Assembly: GCA_047495785.1 (NCBI GenBank)
Contig: JBLDXI010000024.1
Location: 3,782,001-3,846,000 of the forward strand
Length of the DNA: 64,000 nt
Source: Lepidodermella squamata
Lineage: Eukaryota; Gastrotricha
Direction: 5' to 3'
Below, in pieces: positions 45,215-56,500 of the stretch. Within the stretch, counting starts at the first letter, position 1. Every line of letters begins with the position of its first letter. The notes beneath the pieces are model-generated. The model was not told the DNA's origin. It was given only the letters and a program-made list of their open reading frames with translations, and did no database searches. The position numbers and the translations under genes were made by a program.

Positions 45215-46104
45215 TTAGCAATTCATTGAAGAGCGCCAAGCTCCGTGCGAAATGAGCAGCTGCGTTATCAACTGGGGATAATATCCGCACACCGCAATGT
45301 CAAATGCCGTTTTGCCATCATTACCGATCACATTAACAGCCGCGCCCCTCTCGAGCAGCAAAATAACAAAATTGACGTCACCAGCCCAAACCGCATACAT
45401 CAAGGCCGTCGATTTAAGGTTGTCTATCTCATTGACTGATGCGCCATTTTCGAGCAACAAATGCGCAGCTTCTATTCGACCTTTCATTGCCGCTCGGATA
45501 AGTGGCGTTTGCTTCAGGTAATTTTTCGCATTGACAAAGGCACCGCTCTGCAGCGACGTTGCCACAACTTCAACGTGGCCGTTTTCAGCTGCCCATATCA
45601 ACGGCGTCGTATCAAATCGATCAGCGAAATTGACGTTGGCGCCGCGTTCGAGTAACATCTTTACAATGTTTAGCCGTCCATCGCCAATAAGAATTGAACC
45701 TCTTGTAGTTTCGATAACGTGGCTGAATAGTGTGTTGGCTTGGTAATCGGTAGCGCAAAACCCGTAGAGAGGCCTAATCCAGTTCGGGTCGAATTTGCCT
45801 CCAGTGACAACATCGATTTGTTTAATCAATTCGGCAACATCTGCCGAATTGTCAGAGTGCCAGAGTAGTTGCCAGAGTTTCTCATACAGAATTTCGTCTT
45901 GCGGCTGTGAAAAGCGGCATTAAAAAGCTTAGCAGGTTCTATCTATCTTACTTCAACTGGTTCGTCATAATCAGACTTCATTTGAACTTCTTGCTTTAAC
46001 GTCGATGGATCGCTGTTCTGTACTTCCGCGTTGTCTTGCAAGGCCGCCTGCAATACCGTGAGAGCACTTGAAACTGCAGCTATGATGGCTAAAGTCAGTT
46101 TCAT
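45215..46104 (-). CDS. Ankyrin-repeat protein with signal peptide
   Basis: Minus-strand exons 46104-45952 and 45904-45215 join in frame to 280 residues. Residues 1-20 (MKLTLAIIAAVSSALTVLQA) look like a cleavable signal peptide. An acidic linker (QDNAEVQNSDPSTLKQEVQM) and a helical segment follow. Then come about five ankyrin repeats: GRLNIVKMLLERGANVNFAD, TPLIWAAENGHVEVVATSLQ, TPLIRAAMKGRIEAAHLLLE, TALMYAVWAGDVNFVILLLE, KTAFDIAVCGYYPQLITQLL. Ankyrin proteins are normally cytosolic, so secretion or ER luminal location is unusual and inferred only from the N-terminus. The ATG is preceded by tcttttgacag with one base between, a good trans-splice acceptor position. Confidence 0.8.
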
Positions 46105-46359
46105 GCTGTCAAAAGACTGCACAACGATTAGGAATAGAAAAATTGGAACATTCGTCTATGGAAACTTGGAAGCTGGGTTAAATCGCATTCGCGAAAACTT
46201 CTGGCGCTCTGATAGCAGATGGAGACAAACATGACATGCACGAGTTTGTGAAATGCTGAACTTTGCAATCAACTCAAACTGCTTTTTCTAGGTACAATTT
46301 TCAGATTTCAAGTTCAGTTCCTAGATCAGTTTGTTAATGTGTCGAATTAGTTGGATATA

Positions 46360-46602
46360 AATGCTTTATTTGAGGCCAAGGAAGTATACAAACAAATTAT
46401 TGTTTCCTTTTGCTGAGATTAAATCTTGATGGGCAAAATCTAACCGAATGTTTGCGAATGTTGCGCTGAAAAAATTCTCACACTCAGTTACCATTTGGTC
46501 GCATCCAGTCGCACCCTTGAAATAACAGTAAGGTAAGGCTCGAATTAGTAGAAATGAAATCGATACGACCAAGTGACCAATGAGCCTGCGCGTGATTTTC
46601 AA
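46360..46602 (-). other. Possible 3' exon of an unidentified minus-strand gene
   Basis: An open stretch ending GNNNLFVYFLGLK with its TAA overlapping AATAAA. Acceptor-like ttatttcaag lies before GATGCDQMVTECENFF. There is no ATG in frame at its 5' end, so it would need an upstream exon, which I could not fix. More minus-strand open stretches (47240-46833, e.g. YLDCIYCSVGCIRQYF) lie upstream. Confidence 0.3.
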
Positions 46603-47528
46603 ACTTACAACATCAAGTGCGCTTTGAAAAGTTTACAGCTTCTTATGTACAAATCAATCCTCATTTTTCGATTTTTCTGTTCATCGGCCAAACACCCGAA
46701 TCTGCGCCGATTTCGCCCTGATCGATTTATTTGGCGTTATAAAAATGTGTTTGCGCCCAGAATCCATTGCAAGGAAAGGCCCAATGACAGTGTGACATTT
46801 CGAGAAGGATATGATGTCAGAAAATAACGTAGTTATGCACTGGCTATCCAAGCTTTAATTGTCGCCAGTCGCCAGTTACAGTCAGGTAATTCACGGCACC
46901 CAGAATGCAAGTACTTATCAGGCACGAGAAACATTTGGGAGATTTTTCTCATGCCTGAAAATGACTTCGAACACTGCCCAACGGTCAGGGACGGCGGCTG
47001 CAAATGCTGAATGCTCAAACCCGTTATATCCTGTTTAACCTCATCGAGCCTGGGCAACTAAGCGAGCTCAGTGTTGCATTTTGGTCCAAAATATTGCCTG
47101 ATACATCCAACTGAACAATATATGCAGTCAAGATAAACTTTATTGGCTTCACGGCTCATTTTTCGGTTTTTCCGGTAGGTTTTGACAGCATCAAAAGCTT
47201 GCGTTGGATCAAATAAATATAGTTTATAACCAAACAGCAAATGGGAGAAAACTTCAGTCGCAAATGCTGGTTAATAATGCACGTAGCATCTTTGTTAGCG
47301 TTAACCGTCAAAAACCTCCATTGTCATCAGGTAAATAAATTATATGATGCAGTTAAACTCGATTTCTCTCGTTACAAGTCGGTAGATACAAAAACAAGAA
47401 GATTAAAGTAGAGGCAGAGAGAGAGATGACAACAACAAGCAAAGGGCGGTGTGGCAGAAGACTGTTGAAATGAAACAATAATGAATGACTCGCGATATGT
47501 ACTTGGAATTCGACACTTGACGAGCACA

Positions 47529-50420
47529 TCACCGCCTGGTCGAAGACTGCTGCGGTTTCTTGCCGCCGCCGCCCGCCTGTGCCGCTTGCTGCATCGGCAG
47601 CTGGATCGACGTGATCGGTGCGATGGTCAGCATCGTCAGTGGTGGGTTGTCGCCATTCGACCCGTTCGATGCAACGCCGCCATTGGTTCTGAAACAAATG
47701 CATACAAGAATTATTATGAGGTGACATTTAAAAGGACACGACCGATTCATTCACCAGTTCAACTTCAAAATTGGAGGTAAAATTCAATCATTGAGATAAT
47801 TTGACTAGTCCTATGACCGTGAACAAATGAGAAGTATGGTTTGAAAAAATTTCCACCACACCATGAGAAACGCGTCCACTAGTAAAAGGGGAACCGAGCA
47901 GCTCGAAAATCGAGGTTGTAATAGGGTGTGCTCGTAATTAGGGTATAAGCGGCCTCTAAATCTGAAAAATAATCACTATCAACTAAAATATAGGTGAAAT
48001 TTGCAGCCAAAATTTGCAAAACATGTCGTGCATTTTATATTTTTCATTTAACCTCGCAGGAAAAGTGTCTCGTGTGTAATTCTGCCGATCATTCAAGCAC
48101 AATTAATGCTAGAATCGTTCTTTTCAGTCGCAGCTTGGGCTTGTGAACCCTTTGCCCTACCCTTACTTCATGCATCCCAACTTCCTCGAAGCATTTTCCG
48201 CTTTAGTAGGGGGCCAGTTATCAAGTTATCAATGTGGTCGAACGGCTATGATCGAATAAACTAGCAAAAACAAACCTACAAAACGGTATTTCACCGTATA
48301 TCAGTTGGAGTGAAGACATCGGCTTAAATTGCACGAAGATTTATGAGGTTCAATAACTCAATGTGAAATCAAAATATAAATTCCTTTGAACTATGAGGCG
48401 GATGATCAATCGGAGCAAAAGAAATTAAAGAAATGAGCACAAATCGAATTGGTTCAAATTGAGTCAATTTTCGAAAAAAAAATCAACAGACTATGAAGGA
48501 GAAAGCGCGCCTAATCCTCAATTTATTTTGTTTCAGCGCAAAAAACGGGTAGAAATCCTAAATTATAAACTCACATAGCGATGAAAGCCGTAGTGCTCGT
48601 TGTTTTGCTCCGCCCATTGCTCGTCGGACTCGCGAATTGTATCACTTGAGGCGCCGAATTACTGCCGGCGGGAAGAATTTGCCGAGGAGGCGGCGCCGTT
48701 TTACCAGCTATCAGCCGCACCTGACCCTGGCCCGCATTAGGCGCCAACCGAGGCTGTTTTATTGCACCTGTAGCCGCAAGCAACACGACCTGCTGCGGCG
48801 CAGGAGGCGGAGGCGGTGGAAGAGGAGGCGGCGGCCGTTTCGCCCCAGTTTGATTCGAATTTTTTGGTAAAATAACCGGCAGTGGTTTTGCAGGTTCGTT
48901 AACCGGCAAATTTTGTTGATAATTGATCAACACCCCGTTTTGCTGCTGAGCAGGAGACTTCTTACTCGAGCTGCCCCGCAGAATCGTCGGACGACTCGGC
49001 GGTGGGCCTAAAACGGGTATTTTTGGCGCGATTTTCGGTGACTTTTTCGTCGATTTCGGCAGTTCTTCCACGCTCTCCTCTTCGTAATCGTAAAGATCTA
49101 AGCCATTTTTAACCGGAGCTTGTTTCTTTGCAGAATTGTTATTGTTATTATTGCTATTTCTTTGCCTCTTTTTCGAATTTTCAACATCTGTTTTAATACT
49201 GACTTTTTCGATACTTCCATTTTTGTCAGGTGCTGGCTGAGTTTCCAACGGTTTTTGCCGCTCTTTCCGCAGTTTCATCTGCTGATCGTACAGCCGGCTT
49301 AAAATGTAGCGATCTCGCGAAGAAATGTGATGCAACGACAAAGATCTAGACTTGAGCCCGTTCAAAAATTGCGGGCTCAATTTTTCGAGTTTCGAGCTCA
49401 GACCGCCGGTTTTATTCGCTGCCGCTAGTCCAAATAACTTTTCGATCGAAGATTGTAAATTCAGTTTTCCGTTCAACTCCGGCGTTGTAGGTTTAACCTC
49501 GCAGCTGTTAATACTATCGACAAGGCGAGACAACGCACTCCTCGCGAAATCGAAACGATGATTGGCGAAAATTGAGTAAGCATCGCCAGTTTGAACAAGG
49601 AAATCCGGCACTGAAGTCGATAAACTGATTGGACGAGGCAGTTGAAGTGAATGCCAGTAAGGAATTCGGTCATTTCGAGGTATTAATTCGATCAAATCTT
49701 CCTCAGGTTTTCGACCTGCCGAAATGTAGGGATAAGTCGTTAAATCACAGCTTTCTTCACGCGTTAGCGCTTCTTCTTTTTGTTCTTGATCTTCGTCACA
49801 ACCGTTTGACAACATCGACATCACTAGGCTCATCTCTCGCTCTTCATCTTCGCATAAATCGTCGTCAAACTCTAGTTTTAAAGGAGTTTGAGGTGGTTCC
49901 TGTTGTGATTTCTGGTTTACAGCAGCGGCTTTTGTTGTCGAAGACGAGTTGACGTTATTGTTGTTATTATTATTATGCCCGATAGCGAGATGGCGCTTGA
50001 GTGCATGGGGCCTCAATATTCCACCACACAACTCACACAACACAAAATAAGATTCATCCGTGGTTTGGTAATGCCCGAATATAATCATATCTAAACATGT
50101 AAAATTGTGCTTTTCTGTACCGCAATTCCAAGCAAGCTTACCCTCGGGCTTTAGAAGTATTGAGCATGATCCTGATGGTGCTTTAGCAGAATGGTTTGAA
50201 TTGTCGCTCTCGCCATTGGTCGAAGGCTTCAACTGGTTGTTAAAGCCACCTCCGTTATTTGAGCTTTCTTGATTGACTGAAAAGAAATTGAACTCGAGCC
50301 ATAGACTTCACAGCGCCAACAAAACGTACCTAATAAGCCACTAAGTTTGTCAAGGTGCTGCTTCCAGGCGCTCCATGCCTGACCGGAAAATAATGACGGG
50401 CTGTCAAACCAACCCGCCAT
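47529..50420 (-). CDS. ATXN7: Ataxin-7-like protein (SAGA deubiquitinase module)
   Basis: Minus-strand exons 50420-50330, 50276-48575 and 47688-47529 join in frame to 650 residues. The N-terminal WSAWKQHLDKLSGLL and the zinc finger MIIFGHYQTTDESYFVLCEL + CGGILRPHALKRHLAIGH match the ataxin-7 family ([33 protein letters not shown]), with Cys-x2-Cys and His-x5-His ligands. This finger anchors the deubiquitinase module to SAGA. The rest is low complexity: an Asn run, acidic patches, basic LYDQQMKLRKERQK, and proline-rich runs (PPPPLPPPPPPAPQ). The second family domain, the SCA7 zinc-binding block, is not visible. The exon 2 donor overlaps a stop codon, so unspliced message would end at FIAM. Confidence 0.82.
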
Positions 50421-51290
50421 GTAATTTTATGTAGAAAACTCGGTTTCTTCAAGCAGCATGCACACGAATCGACCCAATCGTACTTATATAGGTTAATAAA
50501 TAACAGTTTACATAAATTCCTAAATGAAATATACAATCTTTTAAGTAAGACAAATGTGATAAGAAAAGGAATAAAACACGAACCAAGTCAAAATTGGCTC
50601 AATACTTTTAGTGGATGTAAACATATCAGAGATACTGAAAAGGGTATGAAACTATCAGCTTAAATCTCTATTCTTAGGGTAAAGATGGAAACATACCGAT
50701 AAACGGACCACTTCTACCAAAACCGCAGAAAATTATTGCGGTTAAGATTATCATAGCTGACTGATGATCATCGGTCGATCATTGACAGATGAGTAGCAAA
50801 GCAAGCTATGACTTATGAGGACAATAAACACCGCTAAGTTGTTAATAGCTAATGCATGGTGTTACCTGCGAGTCATTAGTCTGACATAAAAATTGACCGT
50901 TAGGTGGGGGTGAAACAGTGAGTAGCTAGAATCGAGTGGATAGAAAATGCGATGTTAATAACAGCTTGGTAACAGATTGGATTCCCGGATTTTCCAATTT
51001 CCAATCTAAGTGATAACTAAGCAGTTAAAATCGGAATAAATATATTAATTGCAGTGTAGAAAGAATAACCACAACTTCCAAGTTCCTACTTTGTGCTCTG
51101 AGAGTCTTACAGGCTGCATTCATTACCTTCGTGCTTCGTGCACCAGAGTGCGACGTGTGAACAAGAGACTCGAGCCAAAAATCAAGCCTTCGTTGAAAAC
51201 ACAAAAAATGCGATGTAAAACAATTAGGGCATTCAAACTCCCATTCGACCTGGGCAGTAATTCATAAACTATCACGAATTATTTATTTTT
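50421..51290. other. Intergenic, upstream of ataxin-7-like gene
   Basis: About 0.9 kb of AT-rich sequence with no supported gene or repeat. It should hold the ataxin-7-like promoter. Confidence 0.4.
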
Positions 51291-51291
51291 A

Positions 51292-51582
51292 CATTTAACC
51301 GTTAAACCTTCAAAATAAATAATTTTTAAGCGGGAAATTTGAAAAAACCTGGACCACGCGTCTTGGGCGGGCGCAGCTTAACACCGATGTTTCTCTGCTT
51401 CGGTTTTGAGAAGCGCAGGTGGTTCAGTTGTATGGGGTACACACACCCTGCGGTTTCAAGGTTCAAAGGCCCGCTTCTCCCTTACTGACAGCTACACGCA
51501 GAAGTGGCTTTGAATTATTTTTAACTTGATACCCCGGAGTCACCTTCAGCCTTCCGCCAGCGGCGAAGATCCGCGATGTCAT
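51292..51582 (-). other. Candidate small gene in a GC-rich island, structure unresolved
   Basis: A GC-rich island in AT-rich surroundings. On the minus strand a 39-codon frame starts at ATG 51582 (MTSRIFAAGGRLKVTPGYQV...). An overlapping 51-codon frame, 51481-51326, has no ATG of its own (CVYPIQLNHLRFSKPKQRNI and GVKLRPPKTRGPGFFKFPA). Its stop is followed by AATAAA at 51297-51292. The two frames would need a -1 shift or a small intron to join; I found no convincing splice pair. An 8-bp perfect stem (GAGAAGCG 51408-51415 / CGCTTCTC 51472-51479) is also present, so a structured RNA is possible. Confidence 0.35.
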
Positions 51583-52265
51583 AGGTCATAGTAGACAGAA
51601 TCTAAGATTTCGCATCGCATTTATTGCTGCCGGTCGTCATGAGGGTGTTAGAAAAAGCTGAAAGCAAACATGCATGTCAGGTTTTTCACGGGTATTTCTT
51701 ACGAATCGTGTGGCGAGAAATGGATGAAGCGTTAAGGGTAACAGCACACAGCACGAGTCGATAGATTGGAAATGAGGACGGGAGTTCTGTTAAATAGTGA
51801 AAACTACACAAAGGTGAACGTGGAGGCAAGATAAGGATGCAAGTTTGTTATTCAGGATTGCCATGAAAGAAAGAATGTGGCGCTGAAGATGTATATGCTC
51901 ATCCCGAATCCGAGGTAAGAATCCCTACTCACTCATAATTATCTCATATCGCCGCATTTCGACGTAATACAGACTATCTTGATCTATCTGCAGCTAAACT
52001 ACAGCGTGTGAAGGCTATGAACACAGCAAACTGAACGTCCCTGATTCAGCACCATTCTATGACTGCTCACCTCACTAAATATTATCCTCCCACGTTGATG
52101 AATGCGTAGTTTGTCCGATTCTATTTGGCTATGAAACAGTTTCACCCTATCTTTTTCTCTTTGGCGGCCGCAGGGCCTGGACATTTTCAAGTATTTTCCA
52201 TTGAAAATACTTCGCTCTCTTGTACCAATTACTAAACATATTTTATTTAGACTTCAGTAAAACTA

Positions 52266-53474
52266 ATGTTATCGGTAACTCGTAACTTCAAAACCAAGCT
52301 TGACGTGAGTTAATCACTTGGAATCACTTGGAAAATCGTTCATCTGTCTATTTTTTTCCAGGTCCTAGGATGTCCTTTCGTAGAGAACTCTAACAATGAA
52401 GAAGTTGTCAAGGAGCTGATGTTTTCACCCGGCGAGCACCGCGTTCGTCTTTTGCAATGGATTTTTGGTAAAATCGACCCCAACATTTACAACCACATTG
52501 ATAGACAGCCGAAATACACTGGATCCGACGACTGGCGATGGAACAGTAAGCTAAAAATAGAAGCTACGAATCGTTTGTATTCTCTTTTTATCAATAGATA
52601 TGTTATCAGCTGGGGTAGCTCTTGGTTTAATTGGTCGCTCTGACCTTGATGTTATTGCTGGAACTGCTTCTGAAGAGAAACAAGCTAGCTTCTACGATAA
52701 ACTTCTAAATATCGCCATTGTGATGGACCGAGTTGAATCAAGAGATCGTCAATCTGGGTAAATTGTGATAATTTTTTAATGTCACTTAACTTGTAGTCAA
52801 TTTTTAGGCAAAATGAGTTGAAGGAACAGTTCGTCCGCGATTCATTGTTTCTCACTCAAACAATTTCATTGAATGCGAAGACAAACGCGTTTCCTCTGAA
52901 CGCCTCCATCTTACCTATGGATCTCAATCGTCTCGTTCAGGAAAATTGGAAAGAAAAGGCGTGGAAACAGGGTGACCGCGTGCCGATCCCGGATCGCAAG
53001 AATCTTAACCAGCAAATCACAGAACTACACGAGAGATATACAAAAGAACGCCAATGTTTCATCGATTTGAAGAAATCGTCAAATTACACGCAAGATTCTC
53101 TGGATGAAACTGCACGAGCCTGCATTCGATCTCGCTATTCGTTGATTCTGAGCAGTTTATCGCAAATTCTCACCGATTTTTCGTACTGTTTCGCAAATGA
53201 TATGGAAGTTTGGTGTTCAAAAAACGTCGATCTAGACGAGCCCAATTCATCGAGTGGCGAATTGGGGCCGCTCATCAAACAAGGCAATCGACTGCTGCAG
53301 GCTTTGGCTTCGCTCGTTCAAGATCTGAAAAATCTTGCTTGTTTACCGGCTGAGTTGCGGAATTGCAGTGAATTGGACGCGATTGATAAACAGCTATCTG
53401 AACTTGATGCGATTAAACGAAATTTTGAGTACAGCAAAATTATTGCCCGTGAGCGAAAAATTCTCGACGAGTGA
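52266..53474 (+). CDS. HAUS7: HAUS augmin-like complex subunit 7
   Basis: Exons 52266-52304, 52362-52545, 52598-52757 and 52808-53474 join in frame to 349 residues (human 368). The N-terminal part, LGCPFVENSNNEEVVKELMF + SPGEHRVRLLQWIFGKIDP, matches HAUS7 ([41 protein letters not shown]). The rest is helical. Augmin has eight subunits, recruits gamma-tubulin complexes to existing microtubules and seeds branched spindle microtubules; HAUS7 lies in the gamma-tubulin-binding half. Known context: Caenorhabditis lacks augmin, so its presence argues against a close relative. AATAAA lies at 53517-53522, and POLE2 starts 96 nt after the stop. Confidence 0.87.
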
Positions 53475-53516
53475 TTTCACCAAAAATGATCTGATTTTAT
53501 TGCACTTGTGTTTGAT

Positions 53517-53562
53517 AATAAACTGTTTGTTTTTCATCTCAAATGTAGAGAGTAAATTTTAG
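53517..53562 (+). promoter_or_regulatory. Intercistronic AATAAA and putative trans-splice acceptor (HAUS7 to POLE2)
   Basis: AATAAA at 53517-53522, a T-rich stretch, then aaattttag ending at 53562, eight bases before the POLE2 ATG at 53571. The total stop-to-start distance is 96 nt, typical of nematode operons. Confidence 0.6.
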
Positions 53563-53570
53563 CTGAAATT

Positions 53571-56500
53571 ATGGTGATCAAATCTGCACCTGAAATCGCG
53601 CGGCTGTTCCAGTTGAGCGGTCTTATCATCAAATTGTGAGTGGTTTAAAAACACGGTTTTGCTACAGATAATTGTTTCGATGGATATTAAGAAAAATAAT
53701 TAGAATGGAATTTTTCCGAATGTTGATTCGAATAGGTTGTTTTGAGGCTGAAATTTGCGTTACGTGGTAATATTAAACAAGCTTCACCTAAAAGAGTTAA
53801 TGTTTCAGCGAGTTTAACCGCGTTTCGAACAACTGCGAACACTGAAATTTTTCGAATTGTTTAAATACGGGTCAATTCAAGGACAAATGGGCTGGCTTTG
53901 ACTCGCAATTTTTCAATCATATTTTTCTTTGTGATTTTTAGTGACGCTGCTGAATATTTGTTTGACGTCCTACCGCAACTGGTTCGTCAAACAAAATCCA
54001 GCTCTGAAGACAGTCTCGTTGATTTTATCGAAAATTTAAAACGAAGCCCCTCAGCCACCGCCCTGCCGTTGATCGATCGGCGGCTCTGCGAAGTTGTTTT
54101 CACTGAAAATTACAAAGACAACCCACAGCAGCAACAACAACAACCGCAGCGAAAATCAGCCGTTGGAGCGTCAGTTTCACGGCCGAATAATAGCGACGTG
54201 GGCGTCAGTGATGATTTCATCGTGATTTCAGCCTTCGACTGTCCTCGGTTCAAATTCGACCACGAACGAGGCCGGTACCACCGGCTGCCGAATCGGCCAG
54301 ATCCGTTTCCGGAGGCGACGGCCGATGCGAAAATCGACTTGTACGTTGGCAGGTATCACGTGCTGATGGAGCGGTTGAAACGCAGCGAGGTGTTTGCGCA
54401 AACAGCGAAAAGCACAGGTTGGTAAAGCCCTGTTTCGAGATTGATTTTGGAATATCAATTTAGCAAGCGTATGAATCTATTCGATTTAGGACTGAATTTG
54501 TTTTTTTACGAATTTCAAGGTTAAAGGTAGCAAGAATAAATATTTTTGGAGTTCGGAAAAAATAATAGCCTTGGCTATTATTCGATATACGGTGATAAAA
54601 TACGGTGATGATATTAATCTAATTTACAAAATGACGGATTATTGAAATGAATTCGTGGCCTTGAAGAAACTGTTACTGGAGAATTGTTTGAAATTCAGAG
54701 TCTTCAGAATCTGCCTAAATTTTTTCGAAAATTCCGGAAAATCCGCTTGTGTTGTGAAATTTGTTCTGTTAAAATTCAGACCTTGAAATAATTTTAATTC
54801 TCTTGATTTGAATCAAAGTAGAGCAACTACAAAATGAATTTCCAACCAAAATAATGAATGAATGAATGACCTATGAACTTGAATGAAGGACTTGAAAAGA
54901 AAATTAAAACCGGAAAATAATTAAAGAAAACCTGCTCGAAACTTGATAAATTGGATTCAGTTGGTAAATTTTCATTGCTTATCAGGTGGAAACACGACGG
55001 CTAAATTGTTGGGGGAAGGCGATGACAACGAACAACAGCAGGCTGGTGCGAAGAAGTCGACGAAGCGCTTCGTCCTGACAACAGTCGAGTGCCTGCTCGG
55101 CTCGGCGGTTGATGCGCACAAGCAGCAACAACAGGGCGAGCAACAGGCTGGCGAAAAACTCGTCATCGTATGCTTTGGCCTGCTGACGCGGATGAAAGAC
55201 GGCCAGTGGTACCTGGAAGACCCGACCGGCTTCGTTCGCCTCGATCTCAGCCAAGCCGCGTTTCAGGTAACAAAAAGACCAGTATTATACGTCGCATTGC
55301 GTTCGGAATATAAGCTGCTGTTCTAAATAATAATGCTGCATTTGTAATGAATAATTGAAGCTGGGCAATTTATGAACACCTACCCAAATAGGTGAAAAAT
55401 TCAACATTGTATTTTTTTGCTGAGAAAGTTGGTATTTTCCACACAATTGAAGCTACGGGAAGATATAGATCCATTGTCTAAGATTCATACAAGGCAGAAA
55501 ACCTGAAAAACCCGAAATAATCAGAGTCGGGGCGAAAGAATGAAACATAGTAAAGCTTTTCTTCCTGGCGGATGGTGCGATTCCCGATATTCTTCGTATC
55601 TCCGCATAGCAAAGCTCCCTCAGGGTGCCTCGACGGCGCTTAATAGCAGCTGTTTTCGCCGGTGCCAGGACTATTGACCAATCTTGTATCAGCAGTTTTG
55701 GATCTCCTTTGTAACAGGGAGTGATTAAGTAGCACTAGTATAATATATGAGAGAAATTTTACTGAGGTTCTCGCGAAACATTCGCCCGAAAACCCGCGAA
55801 TCTGATACCGCTCTGGTACCGCTTAGAGCCGACCTGGCCGGAAAAAGTTCCGGAAAACCGTTACAGATCATTCGTCCAATTGTACTGTCAAGCTCGCCGC
55901 GTCAAATCGCACCTCGGAGGCAGGCGGAGGACAAGCAATCCTCTATCGAGAGCAGTAGCCAAATAACATTACCTCACATTTTTTCGGGTCTTCGGCGAGG
56001 TAGTTCTGAGTATGCAGACTGACATTTTCGGGGAACTGTTGCCGGAAGCATGCGTTGACACAAATAAATTTATCCATGTCAACCCAGTGTGATCGAAGGC
56101 AGCCCTAAATTTTGCCTACGAGCGCACATGTACAGAGGAACGAAATAGTCGACGAAATGTTGAAGATTTGATCGTTTCGATTCAACCCAATCGACCCAAT
56201 CGTCCATACCACTTCCGGGATTATTTGTTCGGTTTTTTCTTTTCTGGTCATCGTTGTCCGAAATGTGTGCAAACCATTAAGAAGAGCACAGCTTACTCCG
56301 GCGACATTCGAGCAAAGTCATTATTATACAGACATGTTGCAGGCAAATTTATTATAAATTCGCGATTTTGGATCGAGTGTTTGTTATGAAGTCCTGCATT
56401 GACTTGATGATCGCTTTTGCGGCCACGAAACAGCCGAATAGGAATGAAAACGCAGTGATTAATATGAAGGATAGTCCTACGAGGAAGAGTTGAAATTCTG

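Noticed and set aside
51408-51479. tRNA candidate in the 51.4 kb island (72 nt with paired ends and A/B box-like strings)
   Set aside because: T and D stems do not form, so it is not a real tRNA; kept only as part of the unresolved island.
55747-56022. 91-codon plus-strand frame in POLE2 intron 3 as an extra exon
   Set aside because: The flanking POLE2 exons already join in frame and match the family alignment (LDLSQAAFQ-SGLIGEHCFVLAEG); no splice sites support inclusion.
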